A DNA stretch of 64,000 nucleotides, taken from NCBI RefSeq assembly GCF_009730915.1, contig NC_052477.1, positions 1,753,699-1,817,698 on the forward strand, written 5' to 3'. The translations under genes and the position numbers were made by a program. The DNA comes from Dioscorea cayenensis subsp. rotundata. Taxonomy: Eukaryota > Streptophyta > Magnoliopsida > Dioscoreales > Dioscoreaceae. The notes under the pieces are model-generated. The model was not told the origin of the DNA and did not search any database. It worked only from the letters and a program-made list of their open reading frames with translations. This document shows positions 11,584 through 37,207 of the stretch, piece by piece (position 1 is the stretch's first letter; each line of letters starts with the position of its first letter).

Positions 11584-12973
11584 AAGTGTTTAAACACATG
11601 TCCATAAATTCAAAATTAAAGATCATATATATTTGTTTATTTTAAATTATATAATCATAAAAAAGCTAGAGATTTCTAGCTAAGATATAATCAAATCAAA
11701 TATTACTATATGGCAAAATTGTTATTCGTGAGGCCAAGATAATGGAATTTGATCAAATTCTAGTATGCCTCAGGAGCTTGTACAACAAGCTAGTGACTTG
11801 TGTTCATTGACCCGTTTTCCATCAAGTGGGACTTATAAAACAACTAAACTCCACCACCTGGACAATTACCAAAATGCACTCATGTTAATTTAAATCATAT
11901 TTTTTTGTGATAGCACAAGTCAGCTGCTCAATATGTCCTAGATATTTATATAAAAAAATGAGACTGGTATCAATGTTAAAATAGTTTAGAAGTTTTTTTA
12001 TTGAATCTAAACTAGGATGGATGTTCAAATATATGCACGTAGTAGTTTCTTTGCCTCTATGAAAGGGATAGATTCTGGAATTGATCAAAGACCAGTTGGT
12101 TTTTAATTATAATATCATAATTTTTATAAATTATTTTATATATAGAGAGAGAGATAAAATTAAAATATGAAAGCAAAACTAAAAATAATATAAAATTTAC
12201 AGCGTAAAAATATATATATATTTAAATTTATTTAATAAAAACAAGTAATCATACATAAATAAACCTTCAAATTAAAGCGTTGGTCTCTAACTCTGTCACT
12301 ATATATATATATATATATATATAGTATATACACGCTATCACACCCACCGGTAAGTACATCTAACGTCAGGTCAGTGGGACAAGTGGTCCTCCAAGCATCT
12401 GGTCAACATATATATTATTATTTAAAAATAAATAAATTTTAAAATGTCTACGTGTTTTTGACACAGACGTAAAATCATTGACCTTTTTTTTAAAGTTAAC
12501 CTATCATCAAATCACATACATAATTTCTTTCCCATATCATTGCACATTAGCTAAACTTATCTTAGTTTTAATATTTTTAATTAACCTAATTACATGTTTT
12601 TCTTTCCTTATGTGTTACATAGAGGAATACCCAATTATCGGCGACTGAACCTTTCAAAAGCTCTCTACAAAAAACAATTTACCTATTTAAGTAAGTAAAT
12701 AAATAAATAAATAAATAAATTTATTACTTATTTTTAAAAATATTAATTTTGATAATTTCATAAGAGCTTACACATATGTGGAGTTAATTTTTTAACACAT
12801 TTGTGCTCATGAGTTGAGATTCGAACATATCTTTTTGACAAGACACGAACACTTTATGTATGAAATCCAATGTTAATAGGCCAAAGAACTCGTTTGTTTT
12901 AATAAACATTTATTATTATTTAAAAAAAATTCAAATATCTAAAAGTTTTTATATATATGGATGGCAGGCCTCC
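11326..12973. promoter_or_regulatory. Upstream region of the beta-glucosidase gene
   Basis: No gene. About 11380-11520 is a short repeat rich in gggta/taccc units in both orientations, resembling common plant repeats. An (AAT)n microsatellite lies at about 11545-11580, with (TA)n tracts near 12210, 12300 and 12122. The promoter must lie in the last kilobase, but I cannot choose a TATA box among many AT-rich candidates. The transcription start is unknown. Confidence 0.5.
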
Positions 12974-26539
<13,566 letters not shown>

Positions 26540-26716
26540 GTCATCTCATTTTGAAGATAGATCCTTGTTTTCATGGGTTTAATTTTAATCGGTGCAAGGA
26601 CTGAATTGAAAATGTTGTTTATCCATATAAATAAATATGGGACTACCATTGTTTTTTGTTTTTTGAAATAATTAATTGATGTAATGTAAGAACTTTTGGT
26701 GGCATGTGTTAATGTG
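26540..26716 (+). other. 3' flank of the beta-glucosidase gene
   Basis: The probable 3' UTR. It is conserved in the decayed copies after 8750 and 37065 (ttaattgatgtaatgtaag, ggtggcatgtgttaatgtg). The match stops abruptly at 26716, where retroelement sequence begins. No canonical aataaa stands out; aataaataaata-like sequence near 26628 is a candidate. Confidence 0.6.
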
Positions 26717-28269
26717 AAGCCTAATCATCAGTCAAAGAAGCAAGACAAGTCCAAGATGAAGTCTAGAAGAGAAGTCCTTACTTGCTTTCATTATGAAGAA
26801 AGTGGTCATATCTAACCCAAGTGCAATAAATTAAAAGATTATTTGAAGAATGGGAAAATCATTATATGAGCCAAAAACTATTAGAAGAAGAATCAGATGA
26901 GAGATGATTGTAATCAAGAAGATGTGGATTCGAAAAGAAGAGATGATGAGAGAAACCTCATAAGAATCAATTAATGAAAAGAAGAAGTCAGAAGCGGTGA
27001 AGAAATAGGCTATTGCAACTAGTAGTTACAACCATCAACTTGTTGACCGAGGATCACCAAGGTCAAAAAGGAGAAAGGATGCCTACTTTGGTGAATGGCT
27101 TTGAACCTTCGTGATAGGTTCCCTTGACTCTAATTTTTTTAAAAAAAGAAAATAGTATAAAATTAAGAGAATGAAAAAAAATAAGAATAAAAAGAAGTAA
27201 CTAAATCTTTGGAGGGAAAGCAAAAGTAGTTTCTGGATACATGAAGTTGCATTTTCTGGAGTTTTCAAAAGGGAGAAGAAAAGATTGAATCTGAAGATGG
27301 AGCCTTCAAGATCAATCCCAAAGGCAGTAGATAATGGTGATGCAAAAGATTGCAACAGAGGACGGGAAATTAAGAAGCTTAAATTGAACAAATCATAAGA
27401 AGAAGGTTGTGAAACATCCTAGATGAAAATCATTCTCGGATTCTGAAATTGAAGTTGAAGAACAATCACGTAGCCCAAGGCCAGTGAAGAAGAGGGATGA
27501 AGAAGAATATAAGAAGCTCTTGAAGGATCAACTAGAAGACCTTGAGAAGTGACAAAGAATTTTTATTTTTTTTGTGTAGAATTGATACTAATTGCAAAGC
27601 AGAAGCAAACTATTCACGTTTGTATAAAAGTTCTTAGTAAGATGAAAGGATGGGATTGCCAATAGTTTTGAAGAAAGGAAGAGTTGCAAGATGACTTGCA
27701 ACTAGATATGCAACTACAAAGTAAAGATTTTGGCATCATCAACCACAAAGGGGGAGAAAATCAATATTTAAAAGGGCTCTGCAAATGACTAGTCCTGAAT
27801 ACAAGGGGAGTTACTCAAGGAAGATACAACTTGATCTGCATTAGACAGTAGAAGTCCTTTGCTATCATTTGCCACAAAGGAGGAGAAGATTGAAGGATGC
27901 AAACCGACTTAGTATTATTATCTTGTTATGTATTTGTTATGCTCATTAGTTGCAGTTTCTGTTGTATTCATGTACTCTATAATTTCGTAACTAGATGATG
28001 TATTAGTTTGTCTGAATTTAGTTTGAGTCAGGTCTTTGTCCTAGTCAAGTTGTAACGGGAGGTTGTGAGAAGTGTCGGTCTAGGAGTAACAGTAGTTGTG
28101 GCAAGTAATGCCAAAAGGGGAGATCGTTAGAGCTAGGCTCTATCGTTGGCATCAACTGACACCAAGTCAAGATGACGTGGCAAGTCTAGTGACATGGTAA
28201 GATGACTTGGCAAAGGATGATGATGTAATTTGATGACTAGAAAACCATGGTTGGTGCTATATTTGGAGA
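26717..28269 (+). mobile_element. Degenerate Ty1-copia remnant (SIRE/Maximus-like), continued at 33368
   Basis: Near 26782-26823 it encodes CFHYEESGHI, stop, PKCNKLK. This is a worn CCHC zinc knuckle of a copia Gag with the second Cys replaced by Tyr. The rest is charged, Lys/Glu-rich and full of stops. Three polypurine-tract-like motifs follow a cca(c/a)aa(a)gg pattern at about 27746-27760, 27874-27889 and 28113-28124. The last precedes ttagagc, a plausible start of an LTR. No pol is present. Multiple polypurine tracts are a known feature of the SIRE lineage; assigning it there is inference. The complete gypsy element at 28275 is inserted in it. Confidence 0.6.
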
Positions 28270-28274
28270 ATCTC

Positions 28275-28750
28275 TGATGTGGACCAGATTGATGAGCTAG
28301 CTTGCACCTACATGGACAAGTGAGATGCGATGACTTAGGCGGGGTCATTTCCATAATTTTTCTAAAAGGCTAATTTTGGTGATCAGAGGACCCCGTTTAT
28401 GGAAAGATTTTCTCCACCCATATCTTGGGCTGTAAATCTCTGATTGAGACGTCGTTTTTGGCATTCACTATGTTTGGTATTGAATTTTTATTCTATGGTG
28501 TCAATCGAGAATTTTCTGTTTTTAGAAAATTTCGATTTATTTCTCTTTTGGTGTTTTCTTGTTGGTCCATTTATTTGTAAGCTTTCGGGTTATGAAGGTA
28601 GTTTTGGAATTGAAATAAAATTGTTTTGTTCTTTGTCTTTCCTCTAAATTCCTGGTCATTCTTAGACTAAACAGGGTTTAGATTTCCACTACATTGTTGA
28701 CTTTGGTATTCTTAGACTAAACAAGTCCACAACCTTACCCCGCTGCGTCA
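28275..28750 (+). repeat. 5' LTR of the gypsy element
   Basis: Pairs with 32928-33362. It is about 41 bases longer because a stretch containing a second copy of cattcttagactaaaca-like sequence lies near 28695-28735. Otherwise it is very similar to the 3' LTR. Confidence 0.92.
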
Positions 28751-28768
28751 GTTGGTACCAGAGCTTCG
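28751..28768 (+). other. Primer-binding site of the gypsy element
   Basis: gttggtaccagagcttcg starts right after the LTR. It differs from the initiator-methionine tRNA complement tggtatcagagc by one base in the core. Confidence 0.8.
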
Positions 28769-28785
28769 TTCGACCTTGGAGGAGA

Positions 28786-29852
28786 CATGGCACCTAGGCG
28801 TGAGCAGAATCTTCAAGACGTCTATGAGCGTGATCAGATGAATCAAATGGAGCAGAGGTTGGTGCAATTGATAGATCAATGACTTGAGGGAATAATGGAT
28901 GTGATGACCCAAAGGATGGCAGCGATGATGAATAACCAGATACCAAACGGTACCCAAAAATGTTAGTTTTGGTGAAGAGGTAACTCAATACAGGAGAGGT
29001 CCAACGGAGTACGATCAGAGGCGATGGGAGACGGGGATGCGCACCGAGATTCCTGAATTCCATGGAGGCCTATAACCAGAGGAGTTCCTCGATTTGTTGA
29101 TGATTGTGGAGGAGATCTTGGAATTCAAAGGCGTGCCAGAAGACAAACGCGTGCCTTTGGTGGCTACTAGGCTTCGGAATAGAGCCACTGCATGATGGAA
29201 GCAACTGAAGCTAACTTGGAACCGGTTGGGAAAGCCGAAGATCTGTACCTAGGAGAAGATGAAGAAGCATTTGCGCCCACAATTTCTCCCTTATAACTTC
29301 CAGAGGCTGATGTATCAAAGGTTGCAGAACTTGAGGCAAGGTACGAAGTCGGTGGATGATTATACCATGGAGTTTTACCAACTTTTGGCCCGGAACGAGA
29401 TTCAGGAGACGGAGGATCAGTTGGTGGCGCGCTATATTGGAGGGTTGAGGATGCAGATTCAGGATACTGTTAACATGTTTGATCCTGTTTCTGCAGCTCA
29501 TCAGAGGGCGCTACAGGTGGAGAAGCAAGGAAGGCATAATCCTAGTATTTCTGGGATGCATAGCAGTAGTGCTAGCAACAACAATTCACCTAATGGCGTG
29601 AGTCGTGCTGAAGCGAGCAGTGGGCAGGCGCCTGTCCAACCAGGAAAAGCAAGTTGCGGCACGTTCCGGTGTTTTGGCTGTGGAGAATCGGGCCATAGGC
29701 TATCTGAATGCAAGAAGTCCGCCGGCAAGAAGGTCCTTCTCATTGAAGTAACAGAGATTGAAGAGGAAGATGAAGAGGTGGCAGTAGAAGAGCAACCCGA
29801 TAATGAGGAAGTTATCGGAGGAGATGTTGGTACTGCATTGGTTGTTAGGTGA
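28786..29852 (+). pseudogene. gag of the gypsy element
   Basis: It starts MAPRREQNLQDVYERDQMNQ and soon meets a stop. The Gag core PEFHGGL and EEFLDLLMIVEEIL follows near 29050. From 29259 a 197-residue open stretch includes [38 protein letters not shown] and the knuckle [14 protein letters not shown], an intact CX2CX4HX4C. An acidic tail ([17 protein letters not shown]) precedes the stop. At least three stops interrupt the N-terminal third. Confidence 0.85.
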
Positions 29853-29888
29853 TCTTGCCTAACGCCATGAGTCACTGAGGAAGATTGG

Positions 29889-32530
29889 TTGCGAACGAAC
29901 ATCTTTCAGTCTACATGTACTATCTCTGGCAAGGTATGTCGCTTTGTGATTGATGCAGGGAGCTGTGAGAACATTGTATCTGCCATAGTCATTCAAAAAA
30001 TGGGAATCATGACTAAGGAGCATCATAGGCCTTACAAGCTTGCATGGCTCAAGAAAGGAGGCGAGGTGATCATGTCTCAGCGTGCTTTGATCTCCTTTTC
30101 TATTGGATCAAAGTACAAGGACACAATTTGGTGTGATGTGGTCGCTATGGATGCGTGTCATCTGCTGTTTGGGCGACCGTGTCAATACGATAGGAGCGTT
30201 GTGCATAATGGAAGATCTAACACTTACAGTTTTACCAAGGATGGAGTCAAGACTGTGTTACTACCTAGCAGAGACACAACCCACACCAGCCCAACTAGGG
30301 ACAACACCAATCTACTGACCTTGGCAGTAGAGGAAGCTATTCTACAGATTGAAAAACTAATTGTGGATGAGTTCAAGGATGTGTTTCCTGATGAACTGCC
30401 ACCATTGCGAGATATCCAGCATCAGATTGACTTGGAGCCCGGCGCGACGCTTCCAAATCAGCCCCACTATCGAATAAGCCCAGCAGAACATGAAAAACTA
30501 CAGCGACAAGTAGAAGAATTGTTGGCCAAAGGGCATATTCGGGAAAGTTTGAGCCCCTGTGCAGTTCCAGCCCTTTTGACACCAAAGAAAGATGGTTCCT
30601 GGCGGATGTGTGTAGACAGCCAAGCCATCAATAAGATCACGGTCAGGTATAGATTCCCTATTCCCAGTCTTGATGACTTACTTGACCAACTGAGTGGGGC
30701 GGCCATGTTTACTAAGCTAGACTTGAGAGCGGGTACCACCAGATTCGAGTAAGGCCTGGTGATGAATGGAAGACGGCGTTCAAAACACGTGAAGGGCTCT
30801 ATGAATGGCTCGTGGTGCCTTTTGGGCTATCCAACGCTCCGAGCACCTTTATGCGGGTGATGAACCAGGTTTTGAGGCCATTTATTGGCAAATGTGTTGT
30901 TGTATATTTTGATGATATTTTAATTTATAGTGCTAACCCCGAGGAACATCGTGATCATTTGCAGGAAGTTCTTGAAGTTCTTTGCAGGGAGAGGTTCTTC
31001 GCCGCAACCAAAAAGTGCGTCTTTATGATATCAAGGGTATCATTCCTTGGCTATGTCATTTCTGGAGAAGGCCTGCAGGTGGATGAATCCAAGGTGGAAG
31101 CAGTGAGGCATTGGCCACAACCCACCACCATCACGGAGGTTCGAAGCTTTCATGGGCTGGCATCATTTTATAGGTGATTCATTCCTCACTTTAGCAGTAT
31201 CATGGCCCCATTAACGGACTGCATGAAAGGTGGGAGACTTCTATGGACTCAGGAGGCGAAAACGGTGTTCGAGGTGATCAAATTGCGCCTCTCTTCGGCC
31301 CCAATTTTGGTGTTACCAGATTTTCACCAACCTTTCGAATTGCACTCGGATGCCTCCAAGGTAGGGATTGGGGCAGTCTTGAGCTAGAACAACAGGCCCA
31401 TTGCCTATTTCAGCGAGAAGCTGACCGGTGCTAGGACGCGGTATAGCACGTATGATGTGGAGTTCTATGCCATTGTGCAGGCTGTCAGGCATTGGCGCCA
31501 CTATCTTTTCCACAAGGAGTTTATCCTGTATACTGATCATGAGGCGCTGAAGCACCTACATTGGAAAGATAAAGTGTCCGCACGGCATGCTTCATGGGTA
31601 GCCTATTTGGAGCATTTTACTTTCGTGGTGAAGCACAAATCTGGGGTGACCAATAAAGTAGCCGACGCACTAAGCAGGAGAAAGGCTCTTTTAACTAGAA
31701 CGCACATTGAGGTACCCGGATTTACCTCCTTCAGTAACTTACTTGCTTTTGACCCCTATTTTTCTGTTGTTCTGCAAGAATTAAACGTGGGGAGGAGACT
31801 GAATTCTTGCTCCATGATGGGTTCTTGTTCAAAGAAAACCAACTGTGCATCCCTGATTGTAGTTTATGACCCCTCATCATCAAAGAACTATATGGGGAGG
31901 GTCATGTCGGGCGGGACAGAACCTTGCACTTGGTTCAAACCTCCTACTTCTGGCCAACTATTCGCAAAGAGGTAGAACGCTTTGTGCAGAGGTGTCAGAT
32001 CTACCAAGTATCTAAGGGCGCGACCACCAATGCGGGGTTGTACATGCCACTTCCGATTCCTTCTCAACCTTGGACAGATGTCAGCATGGATTTTGTGATG
32101 GGACTACCCCGAACACAGCGAGGTAATGATTCCATCTTCATGGTTGTTGATCGTTTCTCTAAGATGGTTTATTTTATCCCTTGCAAGAAGACCACAGATG
32201 CGGTGAACGTGGCTCAACTCTTCTTCCGCGAGATTTATCGTTTGCATGGTCTTCCTACCTCCATTGTGTCTGACAGGGACACTCATTTCCTGAGTCACTT
32301 CTGGCGAAGTTTGTGGAAGATGGTGAACACCAAGTTAAATTTCAGCAGTGCCTACCACCCTCAGACAAATGGCCAGACGGAAGTCGTCAACAAATCCCTG
32401 GGAAACTTGCTGAGATGTCTAGCTGGGGAGCATGTGAAGAGTTGGGACCAGAAAGTGTGCCAAGCGGAATTTGCCCACAATCATGCAGTCAACCACAGCA
32501 CAGGCTTCAGTCCCTTCCAGGTGGTGTAAT
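29889..32530 (+). pseudogene. pol of the gypsy element: protease, reverse transcriptase, RNase H, integrase
   Basis: The protease has FVIDAGSCENIVS around the catalytic Asp and LLFGRPCQYD. The reverse transcriptase runs from LPPLRDIQHQIDLEPGA through [32 protein letters not shown] and the catalytic YFDDILIYS near 30905. RNase H has FELHSDASKVGIGAVLS, FYAIVQAVRHWRHYLF, YTDHEALKHL and VADALSRR. The integrase has SMDFVMGLPRT, SDRDTHFLSHFW and YHPQTNGQTEVVNKS, so the DDE residues are present. A one-base deletion near 30734 breaks the frame after LDLRAG. Stops occur near 31175 and 31387, with a further frame change near 31950. Translation of a complete polyprotein is impossible. Confidence 0.9.
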
Positions 32531-32919
32531 CTTCTTGTCCCAAGGGGCCTCTCGACCTACTTCCACTACCGAGCAAGACCAGACTACATGGGAAAATGGA
32601 AGATTTTGTGGAAGGATTACAAAAAATTCATAAGACAGTGCAGGCTAACTTAGAACAAGCTGCAGGAAAGTACAAGAACATTGGTGATTATGTGTGGGCC
32701 ATCCTGACTAAAGAAAGGTTCTCTGTGGGGTAGTACAACAACCTATCCGCCAAGAAGATTGGGCCGGTGGAAATTATTGAGAAGATCAACCCCAACGCTT
32801 ACCGACTTAAGTTACCAAGTCATGTTTGAACCACTGACGTGTTTAATGTTAAACACTTGGTGCCTTACCATGGTGATTCCTCAGATGATGATAATTCGGG
32901 GGCGAATTCTATTCAACCT

Positions 32920-32927
32920 GGGGGGGA
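32920..32927 (+). other. Polypurine tract of the gypsy element
   Basis: The run ggggggga directly precedes the TG of the 3' LTR. Confidence 0.8.
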
Positions 32928-33362
32928 TGATGCGGACCAGATTGATGACCTAGCTTGTGCCTACATGGACAAGTGGGATACGATGACTTAGGCGGGGTCA
33001 TTTTCTTAATTTTCCTAAAAGGCTAATTTTGGTGATCAGAGGACCCCGTTTATGGAAAGATTTTCTCCACCCATATCTTGGGCTGTAAATCTCTGATTGA
33101 GACGTCGTTTTTGGCATTCGCTATGTTTGGTTTTGAATTTTTATTCTATGGTGTCAATCGAGAATTTTCTATTTTTGGAAAATTTTGATTTATTTCTCTT
33201 TTGGTGTTTTCTTGTTGGTCTATTTATTTGTAAGCTTTCGGGTTATGAAGGCAGTTTTGGAATTGAAATAAAATTGTTTGGTTCTTTGTCTTTCCTCTAA
33301 ATTCCTGGGCATTCTTAGACTAAACAGGGTTTAGATTTCCACAACCTTACCCCGCTGCGTCA
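32928..33362 (+). repeat. 3' LTR of the gypsy element
   Basis: 435 bases, TGATGCGGACC to GCTGCGTCA, followed by the target duplication atctc. Partner of 28275-28750. Confidence 0.92.
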
Positions 33363-33367
33363 ATCTC

Positions 33368-33474
33368 TCAAGAAATCATATGAAACTATCTTTGGTAGAA
33401 GCTTATATTTGGAGGATCTTTTTCAATAAAGCAAGTAGAGAAAATCTATTGAAGCTATCTTTGATAAGAGTATT
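33368..33474 (+). mobile_element. Copia remnant, right part after the gypsy insertion
   Basis: About 107 bases that resume the sequence interrupted at 28274. They contain two loosely repeated units (gaaactatctttggtagaag and gaagctatctttgataagag). The right boundary is set only by the start of LTR similarity at 33475. Confidence 0.45.
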
Positions 33475-34410
33475 TGTCATAACTACTTTTATTGTAGCTG
33501 TAGCGGCCTGTAACTGTAGTACCTTGTTACTATCCCAACTCGGTATTGTAGCATTCAGAATTTTCTATAACCTTCCTTCCTTCCTTCTTCTTCTTCTTCT
33601 TCTTCTTCTTCTTCTTCTTCTTCTTCTTCTTTATTTCTTCTTCTCACTTCCTTCTCATTTGGCCAAGCTTCTCAATTTAAAAAAAAAATTATCCGGTGAT
33701 CTTTTCCAGCTAATCAAAGCATCGACTCTTTTCTTCTCATCCTCTTGAGCTTGGTAGGAGCTTCTATCCCAGGTTTTCTTTCGTATTTCTCTCGTATTTC
33801 ATCATTTTTGAAAATCTTTGAAAACCTAGAAATACCTCTTGGTTTGGGTTGATTTTAGGCTTAAATTGAAGCCAAGGTCTTTGTTATTCTTGTGTGTGAA
33901 TGTTTGTAAAGAAATTTCTAGTTTAGGTGTTGTAAATAATGAGAAAAGCATTGTTTAAGGGCCAGGTTTACTGTAGTAATTTCTTGATTATCTGTAGCAC
34001 CGACAAGGTTTACTTATTTCTTTGATTTCTTTGGATTAGAATAAAGCTCTAACCCTTAGGACTTCATTGGTAACCTTTAGACTTACATTTGAGGCAACCC
34101 TAGGATTGATTTAGGGTTGTTTTGTAGAAAGAACCTAGGGTTTCTTTACTTGGATTTTTGTACTAATCTTTGATGTTGTTTGTTGTGATTGGCAAGGACG
34201 TGAGGCGTTAGCTCGAGGTAAAGAGTTAACCGAGGATTAGCTTGCGAGGAAGAGAATTCATCAAACTTGTCAGTGGGACTATTAAGCATGACTCTATTAG
34301 AAGATTACCCTATATTTATATGTTTATATAATCTATCGTGCTTAATGAGTTTTTATGGGTTATTATAATTGCTTTTGAGGAAGGAGTTTATTGCTTGGTG
34401 CTTCTTTTAT
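33475..34410 (+). mobile_element. Truncated LTR related to the intron 8 element
   Basis: It aligns with the first roughly 1 kb of the LTRs at 17760 and 21900, in the same order. Shared parts are the tgtagc-rich start, a (TTC)n tract (33585-33632), a tgagcttgg stretch, aaattgaagcca, atttctttggattaga, attagggttg-like text, the gaggattagcttgcgaggaag block and the attagaaga block. It is clearly more diverged than those two are from each other. It breaks off before the second half of the LTR, so it is a deletion relic. Confidence 0.8.
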
Positions 34411-34725
34411 GCAATATGTGTTCAAATGAAAGAATAATAATTTGTAAAAAAAAAAACTCATGAAACAATAAACTTTTACTAAAAAAAATTATATAAATCA
34501 ATTTGTAAAATATTGAAGAGCCAAACAATAAAATTTCACAAATATTTTTTCTAAAAAAATTATTTTTATATCATATGCATTAATTTATAATATATATATA
34601 TATATATACACATATATAATAAAAAAGACCAAAACCAACGGGGGCCATGACTCCCTTCGCTCCCCCTAGTTCTGCCACTGACACACACACACATAATATT
34701 GTAACTTTTTTTTTCCTCATTCTAC
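34411..34725. other. AT-rich stretch, no gene
   Basis: A-rich tracts, a (TA)n tract near 34592 and an (AC)n tract near 34682. The text cgggggccatgactcccttcgctccccctagttctgcc near 34640-34676, given here by key parts only (gggggccatgactccc, ctccccctagttctgcc), resembles the end of a widespread class of plant non-autonomous elements. Confidence 0.5.
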
Positions 34726-34834
34726 ATTATTAGGATTGGCTAGTGAAAAAAATCAATGTTTAATTATTTACATTTTCAAGTGAATATTAGTGATGGCAAT
34801 CGGACCCTTACCCAATAGGTATTTGCAAAAGCAA

Positions 34835-34946
34835 TAATGATATTTAGGTCGAATAGATATGTCAAGTTCGAATGGAATGGATGTTGACATGGAAGCCAAG
34901 TTGATATTCACGTCATTCACCTATCAATTTGGCCTAAATATCATTA
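34835..34946. mobile_element. Short relative of the 5529-5670 MITE
   Basis: The left end is taatgatatttaggtcgaat and the right end in reverse complement is taatgatatttaggccaaat. It is 112 bases, essentially two arms with a short loop. Confidence 0.5.
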
Positions 34947-34981
34947 GTCATAAGAAAATATACATGATAGGTAAGGTAAAT

Positions 34982-35018
<37 letters not shown>

Positions 35019-36380
35019 ACTTAAAATTGGTTTGAAATTACATAGGGGTTGTGTAGAAAAGGAAATCAAAATAAGTCATAAATGTAAAAATATATCATTT
35101 ACAAGTAATGAACGATTCATCCCTAATTTGGATGAGAAATCTTATATCTCGTCAGTCTCAGTTTCCAGAAAAAGAAACTCTCATATCATAGTCGTCTCTT
35201 CATCTCAACCAACTTCATCTTTTTTCTCTCCTCTTCTCACCTATCATCTCCTTTCTTTCGGCCCTCTACAAGCTCCATCTCAATTTTCTATTTTAGTTAT
35301 AACTCAATAAAATAAATTAGTTGCGTTGGGTGCTTGTTTTAACATTTTACTATTTTATAAAAATATTATATTATGTTTTAAATTGATACCATATTATTTT
35401 ATTATGCTTCATGATTTTTATGCCTGTTGAACATTGTTTTTCTCGTCTTCCATGCGGTGCCTTTGACGTGGAAGAGGTGACAAGGCTTTTTAGATCAAAG
35501 GTGTTAAAACACTAGTAAGCATGATGATATGAGTTGTTTATGGAGTTCTTTTCGTAACTTTTTGCAGATCCAGATCCTTCTCAAGATCTCCTGAAAAACA
35601 TCAGTATGATGTCATGGAATGGAGGAGAAACATGTTCAGAAACCGAGAAACATGATAGTCTTCTATTTCTATATACCTTTTAGCTAAATCCTTCATGGTC
35701 TAGGCAAAGTTGTTCAAATTGTGGATCTTTAAATTTAAACTTTTGAGATATATTTTAATTAGTTTTAGATCTGATCCGTCTGTTTGTTAATTAGGAATTT
35801 TGGTATTGCTTCATGAGCTACTATCTGTTTGTCATTGGACACAATGTCACTGAGTTTATGTTTGTTTGTTGCTTACATTTTGACATATCCAAGACCGGCC
35901 TTATTATGATGGATTCTAATTAGTTGTTTACATGCCCTAATTCAAGCTAATCTTTTCCATTATAATTTTGGAAGTATTGCTAAAATTGAAAGTTGGATTT
36001 TCCTTTCAAGATTTAAGAATACTTTATAACATCTCTGAGCTGCTGGATAGACTGTTTTAAGTTCTAGCGGGCGAATGTTTAGTTTATCAGATTAGACAAA
36101 TTGAATGTTTTAATGGTTAATGATAGATATCATAGATTTTATAAGAGTGTAATGGAAAGAAGGTCCTTGTAATATTATAGTGGTGATTTGCCTTGCCTTC
36201 ACATTACTCTCCCATTCTAGCTGTAGGAATTTGTTGGTCACTTGTCAAATTTCAAGTGTAATAATTATTTCCGTTTTCATTTTTATACATACATTTTTGA
36301 AAAAAAAAAAATTTTCATGTGGTTATATGTGGAAGGGGAATTAGGAAAAAAAAATCATACTTGAATATAGTTTTTAAATA

Positions 36381-36635
36381 GGAACTGTGGGCTAACCCAC
36401 CAATAAGTAACCATGGTTGTGATTGAGATGTTTCGAGTCCGAACATCTCATATTACAATTCATGTTCAGGATCTCCTGTTGGAGTTTTGTATGAGGATTC
36501 CACTTTGTTCTCCCTTTTAGGGTTGCATGGCAAGAGATTATCCCTAGGAGGTCAATCAAGCTACCGTAACTGGTGCACCTCCGTACTCATTTGTCCTTTG
36601 CTTTGTCACTTGTCAACTTTGTCACCAAAAAGGTT
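36381..36635 (+). mobile_element. tRNA-derived SINE (copy in segment 2)
   Basis: The same element as 8081-8335, with a B-box-like tttcgagtccgaacatctc near 36430 and a similar tail. It is diverged, and its position in the segment is conserved. Confidence 0.55.
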
Positions 36636-36699
36636 TTAAAAACATATATATATAGATGAAATAAATAAGTTTTAAAACAAATAAAAAAACAATAAAAAC

Positions 36700-37205
36700 A
36701 CAAATAAAAATACTTTTTTTTCCTCATATAAGTTTGTAATTTTTTTAACTATTAGTAAATGGCTTAAATGAAGATAACTCTTTTAAGGAATTATTATTGG
36801 TAGAAAAATAAAGTTAGATTTGTTTGTCACAAGAATGAAGCAAATGCGAGAAGATAGCTTGTGTGGTCATTTATGCATGTTTTGGAGCTCTTGGATGGAT
36901 ATCGAATAAGATTTGGGCTCTATTTTGGGATTTTGATGATAAAGAGCTCAAAAGAATACCAGATTATCAGCACATTGGTATTCAAACTTTCTCAAAGGGA
37001 AAAACATCAAAGAATTGCAAGGTGATCATAGCGTTGTTCTTGATCTTGATTCAAAGCAACTCATCTCATTTGAAGATTGATCCTTATTTTCATGATTTAA
37101 TTTTACTTAGTACAAGAATTGAATTGAAAATATTGTCTATCTATACTTATATATATGGGTTTGCAATTATTTTTGGGGTTTTAAAATAATTAATTGATGT
37201 AATGT
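36700..37205 (+). pseudogene. Beta-glucosidase intron 12, exon 13 and 3' flank, decayed copy 2
   Basis: It matches 26180-26700. Exon 13 similarity starts near 36831 and reads NEANARR, stop, LVWSFMHVLELLDGYRIRFGLYF before a one-base deletion shifts the frame. The stop is tag at the Tyr codon, the same site as in decayed copy 1. The splice acceptor is also damaged (tgtcacaag for tgttatag). Confidence 0.85.
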
Positions 37206-37207
37206 AA

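Larger units (their letters stand above)
28275..33362 (+). mobile_element. Complete Ty3-gypsy LTR retrotransposon, defective, inserted in the copia remnant
   Basis: 5088 bases with LTRs of 476 and 435 bases (TGATG(T/C)GGACC to GCTGCGTCA). The 5-base target duplication atctc lies at 28270-28274 and 33363-33367. Order: LTR, primer-binding site, gag with CCHC knuckle, protease, reverse transcriptase, RNase H, integrase, polypurine tract, LTR. Gag and pol share a reading frame broken by stops and at least one frameshift. I see no chromodomain. Size and LTR length suggest a small chromovirus-like lineage (Reina or CRM), which is not proven. Confidence 0.92.

Noticed and set aside
12860..12973. Upstream in-frame extension of the beta-glucosidase (starting MKSNVNRPKNSF)
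   Set aside because: The added residues resemble no GH1 N-terminus and would bury the signal peptide. Starts at 12974 or 13022 fit better.
29889..32530. Endogenous pararetrovirus
   Set aside because: Paired LTRs, target duplications and an integrase make it a Ty3-gypsy retrotransposon.
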